Shown: positions 1-7,166 of the stretch, piece after piece | Layout: every line of letters begins with the position of its first letter | Position numbering within the stretch: position 1 is the first letter of the stretch | Translations under genes and position numbers: made by a program | Notes under the pieces: model-generated | What the model was told of the DNA's origin: nothing | Databases searched by the model: none | Seen by the model: only the letters and a program-made list of their open reading frames with translations | Assembly (NCBI GenBank): GCA_004298505.1 | Contig: SCRO01000079.1 | Span: 1 to 39,474 of the forward strand | DNA from: Rhodanobacter sp. | GTDB taxonomy: Bacteria; Pseudomonadota; Gammaproteobacteria; Xanthomonadales; Rhodanobacteraceae | Direction of reading: 5' to 3' | DNA length: 39,474 nt

Positions 1-336
1 CTCAACCAGCTCCGTAGAGGCGAACAATACGGACGCACCCGAATCGCGAATGATAAATTCAGCTTCCTTCGAATGCAGCTTGGCGTTAATCGGTACGACC
101 ACCAAGCCGGCTAACCAGCATCCGTAGAGCACTTCCAGGTATTCCGGAACATTGCTCATGAAAATGGCGACACGGTCGCCCCGCGCGAGGCCGAGCCCGT
201 CGCGCAGATGCGCTCCTACGCACCCCGCACGCCGCGCAAGGCTGCGGTAATCGCAAATCAGTTCCTCGCCCAAGTAAAGCGCCGGTCGTTCGGCGAAAGC
301 TTTACCTGCGCGTATCAGCAAATGCCCCACATTCAT
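1..336 (-). CDS. AMP-dependent acyl-CoA synthetase, N-terminal part (cut by window edge)
   Basis: From the ATG at 336-334 the minus strand encodes 112 codons that run off the left edge. The product begins MNVGHLLIRAGKAF and contains GDRVAIFMSN and VLYGCWLAGLVVVPIN, the usual N-terminal pattern of ANL-superfamily acyl-CoA synthetases. The catalytic P-loop lies beyond the edge, so substrate and integrity cannot be judged. Its ATG overlaps the TGA of the preceding relic (ATGA), so the two were translationally coupled. Lying downstream of acetone carboxylase, it may activate acetoacetate or another short acid to its CoA ester; that role is inferred from position only. Confidence 0.85.
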   Translation of the reverse strand, partial: MNVGHLLIRAGKAFAERPALYLGEELICDYRSLARRAGCVGAHLRDGLGLARGDRVAIFMSNVPEYLEVLYGCWLAGLVVVPINAKLHSKEAEFIIRDSGASVLFASTELVE

Positions 337-536
337 GCGGCCCGCTCCAAGATGCTTGCATAGTTGGCAACTGCGGACCCACCCATGTTGAACACCATGG
401 CCACCTCGGGATTGCGGACTTGTATCCCGCTAGCCTCACCGCAGAGCTGCATCGCTGCGAGGGCGTGCATGGAAACGCCTGTCACGCAGGCGTCTGTGAG
501 TGTGCCGCCGTTGTCGATGCTAACTAGTACTGCCAT
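333..536 (-). pseudogene. In-frame fusion relic: HyuA-like N-terminus joined to thiolase C-terminus
   Basis: A 67-residue frame starts at the ATG at 536-534, with AGG about 8 bases upstream. Residues 1-20 (MAVLVSIDNGGTLTDACVTG) match the nucleotide-binding start of hydantoinase A/oxoprolinase proteins, which normally exceed 600 residues. From about residue 20 the frame reads VSMHALAAMQLCGEA and then VFNMGGSAVANYASILE, which is the C-terminal end of a thiolase/acetyl-CoA acetyltransferase. The simplest reading is one deletion that removed most of a HyuA-like gene and most of the next thiolase gene while keeping frame and the ATGA overlap with the acyl-CoA synthetase. The fusion lacks both catalytic cores. 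It may still be translated as a leader that couples ribosomes into the next gene. Confidence 0.7.
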
Positions 537-683
537 GGCTAGGACCTGTCCGTTATGGGTTCCGCATTCGAGCCGGGACCGAACCCCATGCATCGGGGTT
601 CGCGATCTAGAGCTGGAAGCAAATATTACAAATTTCGACCGCCGACGTAATTAGGATAAGTCCCTAACTTTGTGCGGGTTTCG

Positions 684-837
684 CCTGGGAGCTTGGGCTG
701 TAGAAACTTTGGAGAGCTAGATGATGCTATCGCTATAGGGTGCGTCTATCGGATGGTGCGCATAGTCATTCTATGCAAACCCGACGAGAGGCACAGCCTA
801 TAAATAAGAGCATCATCGCAGCCCAAAGGCTCCTAGG
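684..837. repeat. 154-bp nested foldback (MITE-like element or structured RNA)
   Basis: Four nested stems can be paired by eye. P1 pairs 684-700 with 819-837, including TTGGGCTG/CAGCCCAA and GGAGC/GCTCC, with a 2-base bulge and one G-T pair. P2 pairs 720-728 (GATGATGCT) with 809-817. P3 pairs 734-743 (TATAGG then GTGC) with 791-802. P4 is GCATAG (760-765), a 5-base loop and CTATGC (771-776). The left side has a 19-base bulge between P1 and P2 and the right side a single base. It is not coding. It could be a foldback transposable element, a structured transcript or a regulatory cruciform; either strand could form it. Confidence 0.6.
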
Positions 838-846
838 ACCCACGCC

Positions 847-868
847 CCTAGCAGTCTGTCGGACTTAA
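847..868 (+). repeat. Copy 1 of a CTAG-CTGTCGGACTT motif
   Basis: This stretch contains CTAGCAGTCTGTCGGACTT. The right end of the window (39355-39376) has CTAGCAGCCTGTCGGACTT in the same orientation, 20 of 22 positions identical overall. Flanks of the two copies do not match. It may be a mobile-element end with a CTAG target, but no transposase is visible beside it here. Confidence 0.4.
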
Positions 869-1149
869 CCCTTGCTCCCACGTTCGACAGTTAACCGTGT
901 AAACCATTGGCCATATTGAGCTATGATTTAGAAACGTGGACTACAATAGGGCCTGCCAGCGTGGTGGACTCAGCTTTTTTAGGTGGTTGGAATCACCGGC
1001 TGCGTTCCCCGCCCTCGTTGTACCAATGCACCTTGAAGTCGGCGGCGTCGCGTACTCCTTGCCGTAGAATGAGTCAGGCGTCGAGGGACACATTCCGCGA
1101 GCACAAGGTCCCCCTTTGGGCCAAATGTAAAATTGGCCCCTTACCTGAT

Positions 1150-1656
1150 TTAGTTGGACTTTTCCGGTAGCGGCAGGTGTACCCAATCATTATAAAAAGC
1201 CTCGATATCCGGTTCGAATTCGTGAATCACCGGATACCACGGAGTCGGTGCCTCAACGTCATGCATGGTCCCGCACTCCGGGCAATAGTATTCGCGGTAT
1301 ACCTGCCAACTGGTGTCGGGTGCCATCAGGCTCGGATAGACTTCATGCATGGCTTCCGCCGTGTCGCGAACGTAAACCAGAGCTTCCAGTTTCCAATTCT
1401 TGCGGTAGTCACCAAATACATGGCCGCAACTACATTTGGTTACCCACTCCTTTGTCTTCTTGTTTTGCGCGATGTAAAGATGCAGACTAATTGGCAGAAT
1501 GATCTTGTCATCCCAAGGCAATTTGGACTGTAACGTATTCAAATACATACGGAAGCGATTCGCATCCTTCGGCATGGAAAGCATACGCATGGTGGTTTCC
1601 CAATCCAGCTTGCCCTCTACGAGGTGATTCACTTGCTCTTGTGTGTAGACAGACAT
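1150..1656 (-). CDS. acxC: Acetone carboxylase gamma subunit
   Basis: The 168-residue product matches acetone carboxylase gamma subunit in length and sequence. It is the small subunit of the (alpha-beta-gamma)2 enzyme that carboxylates acetone to acetoacetate using ATP and bicarbonate. Visible marks are PWDDKIILP near residues 47-55, a metal-site candidate made of CSCGH (Cys75, Cys77, His79) and CPECG (Cys125, Cys128), and VEAPTPWYPVIHEF near 134-147. The start MSVYTQEQ at 1656 is chosen because GGAG lies about 7 bases upstream; a longer frame would need an ATT start. It lies 294 bp after acxB, a gap filled by a repeat element, so its message may be uncoupled from acxAB. Confidence 0.93.
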   Translation of the reverse strand: MSVYTQEQVNHLVEGKLDWETTMRMLSMPKDANRFRMYLNTLQSKLPWDDKIILPISLHLYIAQNKKTKEWVTKCSCGHVFGDYRKNWKLEALVYVRDTAEAMHEVYPSLMAPDTSWQVYREYYCPECGTMHDVEAPTPWYPVIHEFEPDIEAFYNDWVHLPLPEKSN

Positions 1657-1678
1657 TGTTGTCTCCAATTATAATGAA

Positions 1679-1912
1679 TAAATATCCTCCGGTAGAGTCG
1701 GAGGCTTTACGATGGCTGGCCCCTCAAACGGGCCGCTTCGCCATCGAAGATCAGGGACTCGTCACTCAACTCTCCACGCATCGATTTTATCATTCCAAGT
1801 CAGAATGCACCGTCGACTCGATCTCTTCGCTTAAACTACCTCAATGCCGACGGCCACTTCTGTAAACGTCAAACTTCTACTGCCTCCCCGGCAGAGCCGG
1901 GGGAACTCTCAG
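1679..1912. repeat. Hairpin repeat element, copy 1 (between acxB and acxC)
   Basis: Related to 6909-7078. Shared landmarks in order on the plus strand are TATCCTCCGG, a hairpin CCTCCG/CGGAGG (1686-1704), an outer stem CGATGGC/GCCATCG (1710-1746) enclosing GGCCC/GGGCC, then GCCGAC and GTCAAACTT near 1846-1873. Copy 1 also carries a perfect hairpin CCCCGGC-AGA-GCCGGGG (1886-1902) just beyond acxB's stop on the minus strand. It has no T-run, so it is a weak candidate terminator or RNA-stability stem. No open frame is shared by the copies. It fills the otherwise gene-free 1657-1950 gap. Confidence 0.65.
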
Positions 1913-1950
1913 ATTGGTTTAGCCGGGGCTGACCCCAGCTTTACTTCAAA

Positions 1951-4275
1951 TCACTCTTCGACCAAGGTCACGGTGCGCACGTCCGGCAAATCCGACAAAT
2001 CCGCGCGGTATTTGGCACCGAATGAAGGAACGCCAAGTTCGGACTCCGGCAGCTCCCAATCGGCCGGCAGATTCCAGAATGCCTTGAACTCATCCTTGAA
2101 CTTCACGCTGAGGCCAAAGCTGGTCGCAAACATGTGGCGAACTTGAACCGATGCGGATTTAGTTATGATCCGCGCACGCTCGTCCTTCATCCATTCCCGA
2201 GTTGGAACAGCTCTGGCGATACGCTCCTTGCGGACTCCTTTGCGACGGACGGCAGTTTTGGCAACATCCACTTTCCAGACGCCTTCTTTATCTTGCGAAA
2301 TAATTACCCCATAGACTTTTTGGGCGAACTCTGGCAACACGAAGCGGCTGTTGAGATCATTTTCAACCGAAGCGCAATCACGATCGAGCGGATCGCCAAA
2401 GCCAGGGCCGCCCCGCAAGTAGTTCAGATAAAGGTCATAGTCACTGAAAATATTTTCAGTAGTGGTGCATTGCTGATCACGCTTGACCCTGGCAGTGGCA
2501 CTAATATGACGCTCGTATTCCCTATCGTCCGGATTGCGACCGGCACCCAGCGTCAGGGGCATTTCGTCCCTGATGGCTGCTTTCAGTCCCGTATCGTGCG
2601 CTTCAAAACGATACCCGGTGGCAGCTGGGTATCCGCCCATCAAACCCCAGTCACTGTTCATGTAGCCATTGCCCATGAAGAACATGGACCAGTCATGCGC
2701 GTTCCATACCATGCGCAAGCTCTCGAAGCCGCAACCGCCACGGAACTTGCCGTAACCGCCGGAGTTGCTCTTCACGTTGCGGCCCATGTACAGCAGTGGT
2801 TCCGCCATTTCCCAAATCTCGATATCACCCATATCGCCTTCGGGATTCCATACTGCGGCAGCGTGGTTCAGCCCGTCTTTGATCGCGCAGGCACCGGTGC
2901 CACATGCGGCTGTCTCAAAACTGTTGACCGCATGCACCTCACCGTCCTGATTGATTCCGCCACCCTGCAACCAGTTAGAAGTGTTGGCGTTACCAGCATT
3001 GACCTCTTCGAGATAGCCGCGTGCAAAGTAGCTTTGGCTTATACCGCGCCAGATGGCGCTCCAGCCGGAAACCAAGAAATGCCAAGAGTACGCGTGCCCA
3101 GTGCGGCGGTCGTCCGGATTCATCCAGGTGCCTTTGGGTAGCTTGAATTGCGTTGCGTAGTAGGCGCCATCGTTGATCCGGGAGGTCGGCACTAGGGTCT
3201 GCGTCAACAAGACCCAGATGCCGCTGGTAAACGCGACCTGATTGGCATTGAAGCTATGCCAGCCCCAGCGGCTGGCGCCTTCAAAATTGAGCTTCCAGGT
3301 TGCATCCGGATGTATCGTTATCTCGCATGGCGCATGCATGATGGTGTTCATCTTGCCGTACTCGGAAATAAGGCTCACGTCCTCATGCTTGTATGGAACG
3401 TCGACAAATGCGACCCGACGGTAGATTCCAGGAACAGTCATTGCCTTGAGTCGTGACTGGAGGCCGCGCCGGCCTTCCTCGACTACCTCATGAGCAAACC
3501 TGTTGAAGTTTTCCGGGCCTACGTCTGCCAGAACTTCCTCCACCATCGTGCGGATCATGTGGCATCCGGCAATCCGGGTACGTTCGTCCAGAATCCAATA
3601 CTTGGTGGTGCGTACATTGCGCTGGCTTTCATGCAGCCAGTCACGCAAAGGAGTGTCATTGATACCGGTCTTGCGGCAGGTCACCTGCAAGCCATCGCCA
3701 AAACGCGACACTTGGCCAGTCGACATCGAACCCGGCGTTACCGCACCGAGGTCGATCACGTGGGTGACACCGCCGACCCAACCCACCAGTTTGCCTTCCC
3801 AGAAGATCGGCACGATGGTGCAGATATCGCAAGGATGCACATTGCCGATTGAGCAATCGTTGTTGGTAAACATGTCGCCGGGATTGATGCCCGGATTGAG
3901 TTCCCAGGCATTTTCAATCATGTACTTGATCGCCGCGCCCATGGTACCAACATGGATAATGATCCCGGTGGAAGTCAGGACGCAGTCGCCCGCTGCATTG
4001 TACAGCGTGAAACACAGTTCGCCTTCCTGCTCGACGATCGGCGAGGCCGCAATTTTTTTCGCCGTCTCGCGGGCGTGCACCAAGCCACCGCGAATTCTGG
4101 AATACACCTTTTCATAGGCAATCGGATCTGATTCCTTGAACTCCAGCCTTTCCAGACCGTTGTAGAAGCCGGTAGATTTCGTGCGTGCCAGTGTCTCATC
4201 GCGATGCTGTTTGAGAGTCTTACCGTTACCGAGCAAATTTGGCCAACCCATTTCTTCTCGTGACATTTTATTCAT
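1951..4275 (-). CDS. acxB: Acetone carboxylase alpha subunit (HyuB-like)
   Basis: The 774-residue product is full length for the alpha subunit of acetone carboxylase, the HyuB-type subunit that holds the Mn site where acetone is carboxylated. HPCD (His147, Asp150) and THVIDLGA (His172) match, by spacing, the Mn ligands I recall for the Xanthobacter enzyme. The start MNKMSREE at 4275 has AGGAGA about 8 bases upstream and overlaps the acxA stop by 4 bp (ATGA), so acxA and acxB are translationally coupled. A second ATG at 4266 is possible. The C-terminus ends cleanly in TVTLVEE. Base composition is lower in GC than the genes beyond 13 kb. Confidence 0.95.
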   Translation of the reverse strand: MNKMSREEMGWPNLLGNGKTLKQHRDETLARTKSTGFYNGLERLEFKESDPIAYEKVYSRIRGGLVHARETAKKIAASPIVEQEGELCFTLYNAAGDCVLTSTGIIIHVGTMGAAIKYMIENAWELNPGINPGDMFTNNDCSIGNVHPCDICTIVPIFWEGKLVGWVGGVTHVIDLGAVTPGSMSTGQVSRFGDGLQVTCRKTGINDTPLRDWLHESQRNVRTTKYWILDERTRIAGCHMIRTMVEEVLADVGPENFNRFAHEVVEEGRRGLQSRLKAMTVPGIYRRVAFVDVPYKHEDVSLISEYGKMNTIMHAPCEITIHPDATWKLNFEGASRWGWHSFNANQVAFTSGIWVLLTQTLVPTSRINDGAYYATQFKLPKGTWMNPDDRRTGHAYSWHFLVSGWSAIWRGISQSYFARGYLEEVNAGNANTSNWLQGGGINQDGEVHAVNSFETAACGTGACAIKDGLNHAAAVWNPEGDMGDIEIWEMAEPLLYMGRNVKSNSGGYGKFRGGCGFESLRMVWNAHDWSMFFMGNGYMNSDWGLMGGYPAATGYRFEAHDTGLKAAIRDEMPLTLGAGRNPDDREYERHISATARVKRDQQCTTTENIFSDYDLYLNYLRGGPGFGDPLDRDCASVENDLNSRFVLPEFAQKVYGVIISQDKEGVWKVDVAKTAVRRKGVRKERIARAVPTREWMKDERARIITKSASVQVRHMFATSFGLSVKFKDEFKAFWNLPADWELPESELGVPSFGAKYRADLSDLPDVRTVTLVEE

Positions 4276-6452
4276 GACCGGTCTCCTGATTTAACTTCTT
4301 TAAGTGATTTAACTTCTTTAAGATGAAACAAGCGGTGTTTATCGCAATAGGTTTCGAATCCCAAAGGCACGATGAAGGTAGTCGCCGGTGATTCGATGAT
4401 GGCTGGACCGACCACGTGATTGCCTGATTTCAATGCTTCCATCGACCAGACCTTGGCATCCTGCCATTGCTTATGGCGATAGAAAGGACGGCTGCCGGTA
4501 TATGCTTCTTTCGGTGGAATCGGACCGGCATCCGCTTCTTCAGGCAGTTCCGGCTTGGATGAAACAACACTGCCGCGCACGATTGCGCCCGTCACGCCAA
4601 AACCCAATTCCGGTGAACTTGCCGCCGCCGCATAGACCCGCGCATAGGTTTCGTCAAAGGCCTCGACCATCTTTTCCCAGTCCGCCGCTGTGGAAGCACT
4701 CGTGACAGGCGAGTTGATCTCAAGATCATTCAACTGACCCATAAACTGCATCCGATAGCCGGGACGCAGCAATACATCCTCCGGCTTGAATCCATTGATG
4801 ATGAATTCATCGATAACTTTTACGCTCAGTTCCTCCCATGCTTCAGTCAGGGTTTTGGATGCTTCCGCTTTCTCGGCATCGCTGGCATTCGGGGCGACGC
4901 CAATATCGACACTCTTGTCATAGCGGTATTCGTACTCGGCACAGGCACAGCCAAAGGCCGAGAACCCAGCAGCCCATGCCGGGATCACAACATCTTGGAA
5001 GCCGAGGCCTTCCGTATAGCCGTAGGTATGAACAGGACCGGCTCCGCCATACGAGAAGCACACGAAATCGGCCGGGTTGTAGCCCTTGGCGCTGATGGTA
5101 GAGCGCATGTATTCACGCAGGTTCAGATCGAGCAGTTCGATGACGCCTGCAGCAGCATCTTCAACTGTCAACCCGAGTGGATCAGCGATTTGTTCCTTCA
5201 GGTACTTCCGGGCACGTTCGACATCGAGCTTGATGGCGCCACCGAGAAAATTGTTGGGGTTGAGGTAACCTAGCACGACGTGACAATCGGACACCGACAC
5301 CGTATCCAAGCCACTGTCAGCCCAACACATTCCAACCCGGTAACCTGCGCTGTCCGGACCGAGTTTGATAGATTTACTGTACGGATCAATGCGAATGAAG
5401 CTGCCTGCACCGGCACCGACCGAGTCCATTGCGACCAGAGGCAAAGACAGCAACAAACGCGCCATGTCCGGATCGGATTGGATTGCGAAGCTACCCTTGG
5501 TGATGATCGCCATGTCGAAACTGGTGCCACCGATGTCGCTGCAGGCGATATTGTCGTAGCCCAGTTTCTTACCCAAAAATTTCGAGCCGATCACGCCCCC
5601 GATGGGGCCGGAGACGATCGTCCGAGCCAACTCCTTGGCTTTCCAGCCAATGGTGCCGCCGTGTGTAGCCATTACACGCAGGTCGAACTTGGCACCATGC
5701 TTTTTGAAGCGGTCGCTGACTTTCTTCAGCGTTGCGCGTGAAGGCTCTGCCGCATACGCCTCCAGAACGGTGGTGTTGGTGCGATGGCTTTCCTTACGCG
5801 AAGGATAATAATCGACGGTCGCGAAAACCGGGATGTCTACGCTCATCTTCTTGAGTTCTTCTCGGCAGATATCGCGTGCGCGTAGTTCACTTTGGTGGTT
5901 CTTGTGCGACTGAAGGAGACTGATGACGATTGCCTTGGAACCGTGCGCAACCAACTCGCGGGTGGCAATACGTACTTCATCTTCGCGCAGGGGAATCACG
6001 ACCTGTCCTTGGACATCGGTACGCTCGGTGACGCCACGGGTGCGCGAGAGTGACACCAGTGGTTCATCGTAGCGATGGCAGTTCAGATGGAGGCGTTCCT
6101 CTAGCGCATACCCTAGATAGCACTGTATCGCACGACCCATGGAGTGGACGTCCTCAAAACCCCGGTTGCACATCAAACCTACATCTAAGCCTTTGCGCTG
6201 CAGCACCCGATTTAGCATAGCGGTGCCCGAATAGACGCAGGTCAGAAGCTCCGGAAAAACATCATCAACTTCGCGTTGCCATTCGGCCAAGGCATCGACC
6301 GATGATTCATAGATGGCTTGGGATTCATCCTCCGGATTGCTTTGTGCTTTGCCGACGACGAACGATCCATCCGTCCGTACGAAGAAGGTGTCGGTCATGG
6401 TGCCACCGGCATCGATGCCCATCACCGGTACGGACGAGTCTTGCGATTCCAT
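4272..6452 (-). CDS. acxA: Acetone carboxylase beta subunit (HyuA-like ATPase)
   Basis: The 726-residue product is the beta subunit of acetone carboxylase, the HyuA-type subunit that activates acetone and bicarbonate by phosphoryl transfer from ATP. VMGIDAGGTMTDTFF (residues 10-24) is the phosphate-binding loop; SDIGGTSFDMAI and FSYGGAGPVHTYGY are later family blocks of the ATPase fold. The ATG at 6452 has GAGGAG 8 bases upstream. A sigma-54 type promoter lies at 6560-6575 and the gene overlaps acxB by 4 bp, so it leads the operon. The extreme C-terminus carries an 18-bp tandem duplication that repeats LKEVKS. Otherwise it appears intact. Confidence 0.95.
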   Translation of the reverse strand: MESQDSSVPVMGIDAGGTMTDTFFVRTDGSFVVGKAQSNPEDESQAIYESSVDALAEWQREVDDVFPELLTCVYSGTAMLNRVLQRKGLDVGLMCNRGFEDVHSMGRAIQCYLGYALEERLHLNCHRYDEPLVSLSRTRGVTERTDVQGQVVIPLREDEVRIATRELVAHGSKAIVISLLQSHKNHQSELRARDICREELKKMSVDIPVFATVDYYPSRKESHRTNTTVLEAYAAEPSRATLKKVSDRFKKHGAKFDLRVMATHGGTIGWKAKELARTIVSGPIGGVIGSKFLGKKLGYDNIACSDIGGTSFDMAIITKGSFAIQSDPDMARLLLSLPLVAMDSVGAGAGSFIRIDPYSKSIKLGPDSAGYRVGMCWADSGLDTVSVSDCHVVLGYLNPNNFLGGAIKLDVERARKYLKEQIADPLGLTVEDAAAGVIELLDLNLREYMRSTISAKGYNPADFVCFSYGGAGPVHTYGYTEGLGFQDVVIPAWAAGFSAFGCACAEYEYRYDKSVDIGVAPNASDAEKAEASKTLTEAWEELSVKVIDEFIINGFKPEDVLLRPGYRMQFMGQLNDLEINSPVTSASTAADWEKMVEAFDETYARVYAAAASSPELGFGVTGAIVRGSVVSSKPELPEEADAGPIPPKEAYTGSRPFYRHKQWQDAKVWSMEALKSGNHVVGPAIIESPATTFIVPLGFETYCDKHRLFHLKEVKSLKEVKSGDRS
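4287..4322. repeat. 18-bp tandem duplication at the 3' end of acxA
   Basis: Two perfect copies of TGATTTAACTTCTTTAAG (plus strand) lie head to tail. In acxA they encode LKEVKS twice, six residues before the stop. The length is a multiple of three, so the frame is kept. It looks like a recent replication-slippage duplication. Confidence 0.9.
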
Positions 6453-6559
6453 AGTGTTTCTCCTCAGTGAATGTGATTATTTCGAACCCCGTACGAGCGA
6501 GGCTTTGGCCGCCGGCCATGCAAGGCTGCGAACACAATAGCTACGGACATGACATCGAA

Positions 6560-6575
6560 TGCAAACACCATGCCA
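6560..6575 (-). promoter_or_regulatory. Sigma-54 (-24/-12) promoter of acxA
   Basis: Read on the minus strand the sequence is TGGCAT-GGTGT-TTGCA, against the consensus TGGCAC-N5-TTGCW, with the essential GG and GC exactly 10 bases apart. It lies 107 bp before the acxA ATG, leaving a leader of roughly 95 bases. It fits the sigma-54 activator gene acxR in the same locus. Confidence 0.75.
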
Positions 6576-6703
6576 TACATTTCCGAGAAGATGTTGATAT
6601 TGCAAGTTACTGAAACGATGCGGTTTTCTTTCGCATGTGAGAATGCGTTGCGTAGCAGCAATTCGAGTTCGGCGATCGGTCGGTGACCGTTATTCAGATG
6701 GTT

Positions 6704-6718
6704 TGGTGCTACGCACCA
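6704..6718. promoter_or_regulatory. Dyad that may be the AcxR upstream activating site
   Basis: TGGTGC-TAC-GCACCA is a perfect 6-bp inverted repeat about 130 bp upstream of the -24 element, a normal distance for a sigma-54 activator. A single dyad is weak evidence, because such activators usually use two or more sites. The assignment is inference. Confidence 0.35.
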
Positions 6719-6908
6719 TCAATGGTCGTGTCCACGCCGAAGCGTCGCAGCGTCTAGCCGGTGGCATGTGTCTGCGTCGACAGAGGCTGCGGACGAGCCA
6801 GGAGATGTCACCAACCGAGCCAGCTGGACGGGAAAGGACCAGCGCACCTTTGACCTGCTGATCCATCGGCGCTATCGGCCATCGGTCGGACAAAACCGCT
6901 CTTTTTCA

Positions 6909-7078
6909 GTAAGTATCCTCCGGCAAAGCCGGAGGCTTTACGATGGCTGGGTCCTCAAAGGGGCCTTTTCGCCATCGAAGATCAAAAGCTCGACACCAGA
7001 CGTATCGAGGTAATTTGATCGATCCCGAAACGCTCCTAAAGTGCCGACCGTCGTAAAAGTCAAACTTTGGGAGTCCCT
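6909..7078. repeat. Hairpin repeat element, copy 2 (upstream of acxA)
   Basis: Related to 1679-1912, same orientation. It has a perfect hairpin CCTCCGGC-AAA-GCCGGAGG (6917-6935), then the outer stem CGATGGC/GCCATCG (6941-6977) around an inner stem GGTCC/GGGCC. In copy 1 the inner stem is GGCCC/GGGCC, so the base change keeps pairing through a G-T pair. The 3' landmark GTCAAACTT is also kept. The terminal hairpin of copy 1 is absent here, and the element ends where the IS begins. Confidence 0.65.
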
Positions 7079-7093
7079 CAGCTCTGCTCTGAC

Positions 7094-7127
7094 CTTGTCC
7101 CACAACTTTCCTTGTCCCACAACTTTC
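7094..7127. repeat. 17-bp tandem repeat inside the IS left end
   Basis: Two perfect adjacent copies of CTTGTCCCACAACTTTC follow the left inverted repeat and precede the transposase start at 7167. They could be transposase-binding sites or a slippage product. No similar pair is present at the right end, where the gene runs up to the repeat. Confidence 0.85.
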
Positions 7128-7166
7128 GCTGAACACGGTGCGGCATGGTTTGTATGCTCGCGGCCC

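Larger units (their letters stand above)
537..1149. other. Gene-free gap between acxC and the fusion relic
   Basis: About 610 bases with no convincing gene: short open frames on both strands lack family signatures and ribosome sites. It holds the nested foldback at 684-837 and the CTAG-containing motif at 847-868. The long break inside what looks like one catabolic locus suggests lost sequence. I saw no clear promoter for the genes downstream on the minus strand. Confidence 0.6.
6453..7078. other. acxA upstream region
   Basis: This non-coding stretch holds the acxA ribosome site, a sigma-54 type promoter (6560-6575), a dyad at 6704-6718 and copy 2 of the hairpin repeat (6909-7078). Small open frames here have no family signature. 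The IS left end begins at 7079, so native sequence between acxA and acxR is split by the IS. Confidence 0.6.

Noticed and set aside
907..1186. Short open frames on both strands in the acxC downstream gap
   Set aside because: No family signature, no ribosome site, and they overlap each other and the start of acxC's 3' end.
6520..6540. A second TTGC-containing box before acxA as an alternative sigma-54 promoter
   Set aside because: It lacks the GG at the required distance; the box at 6560-6575 fits far better.
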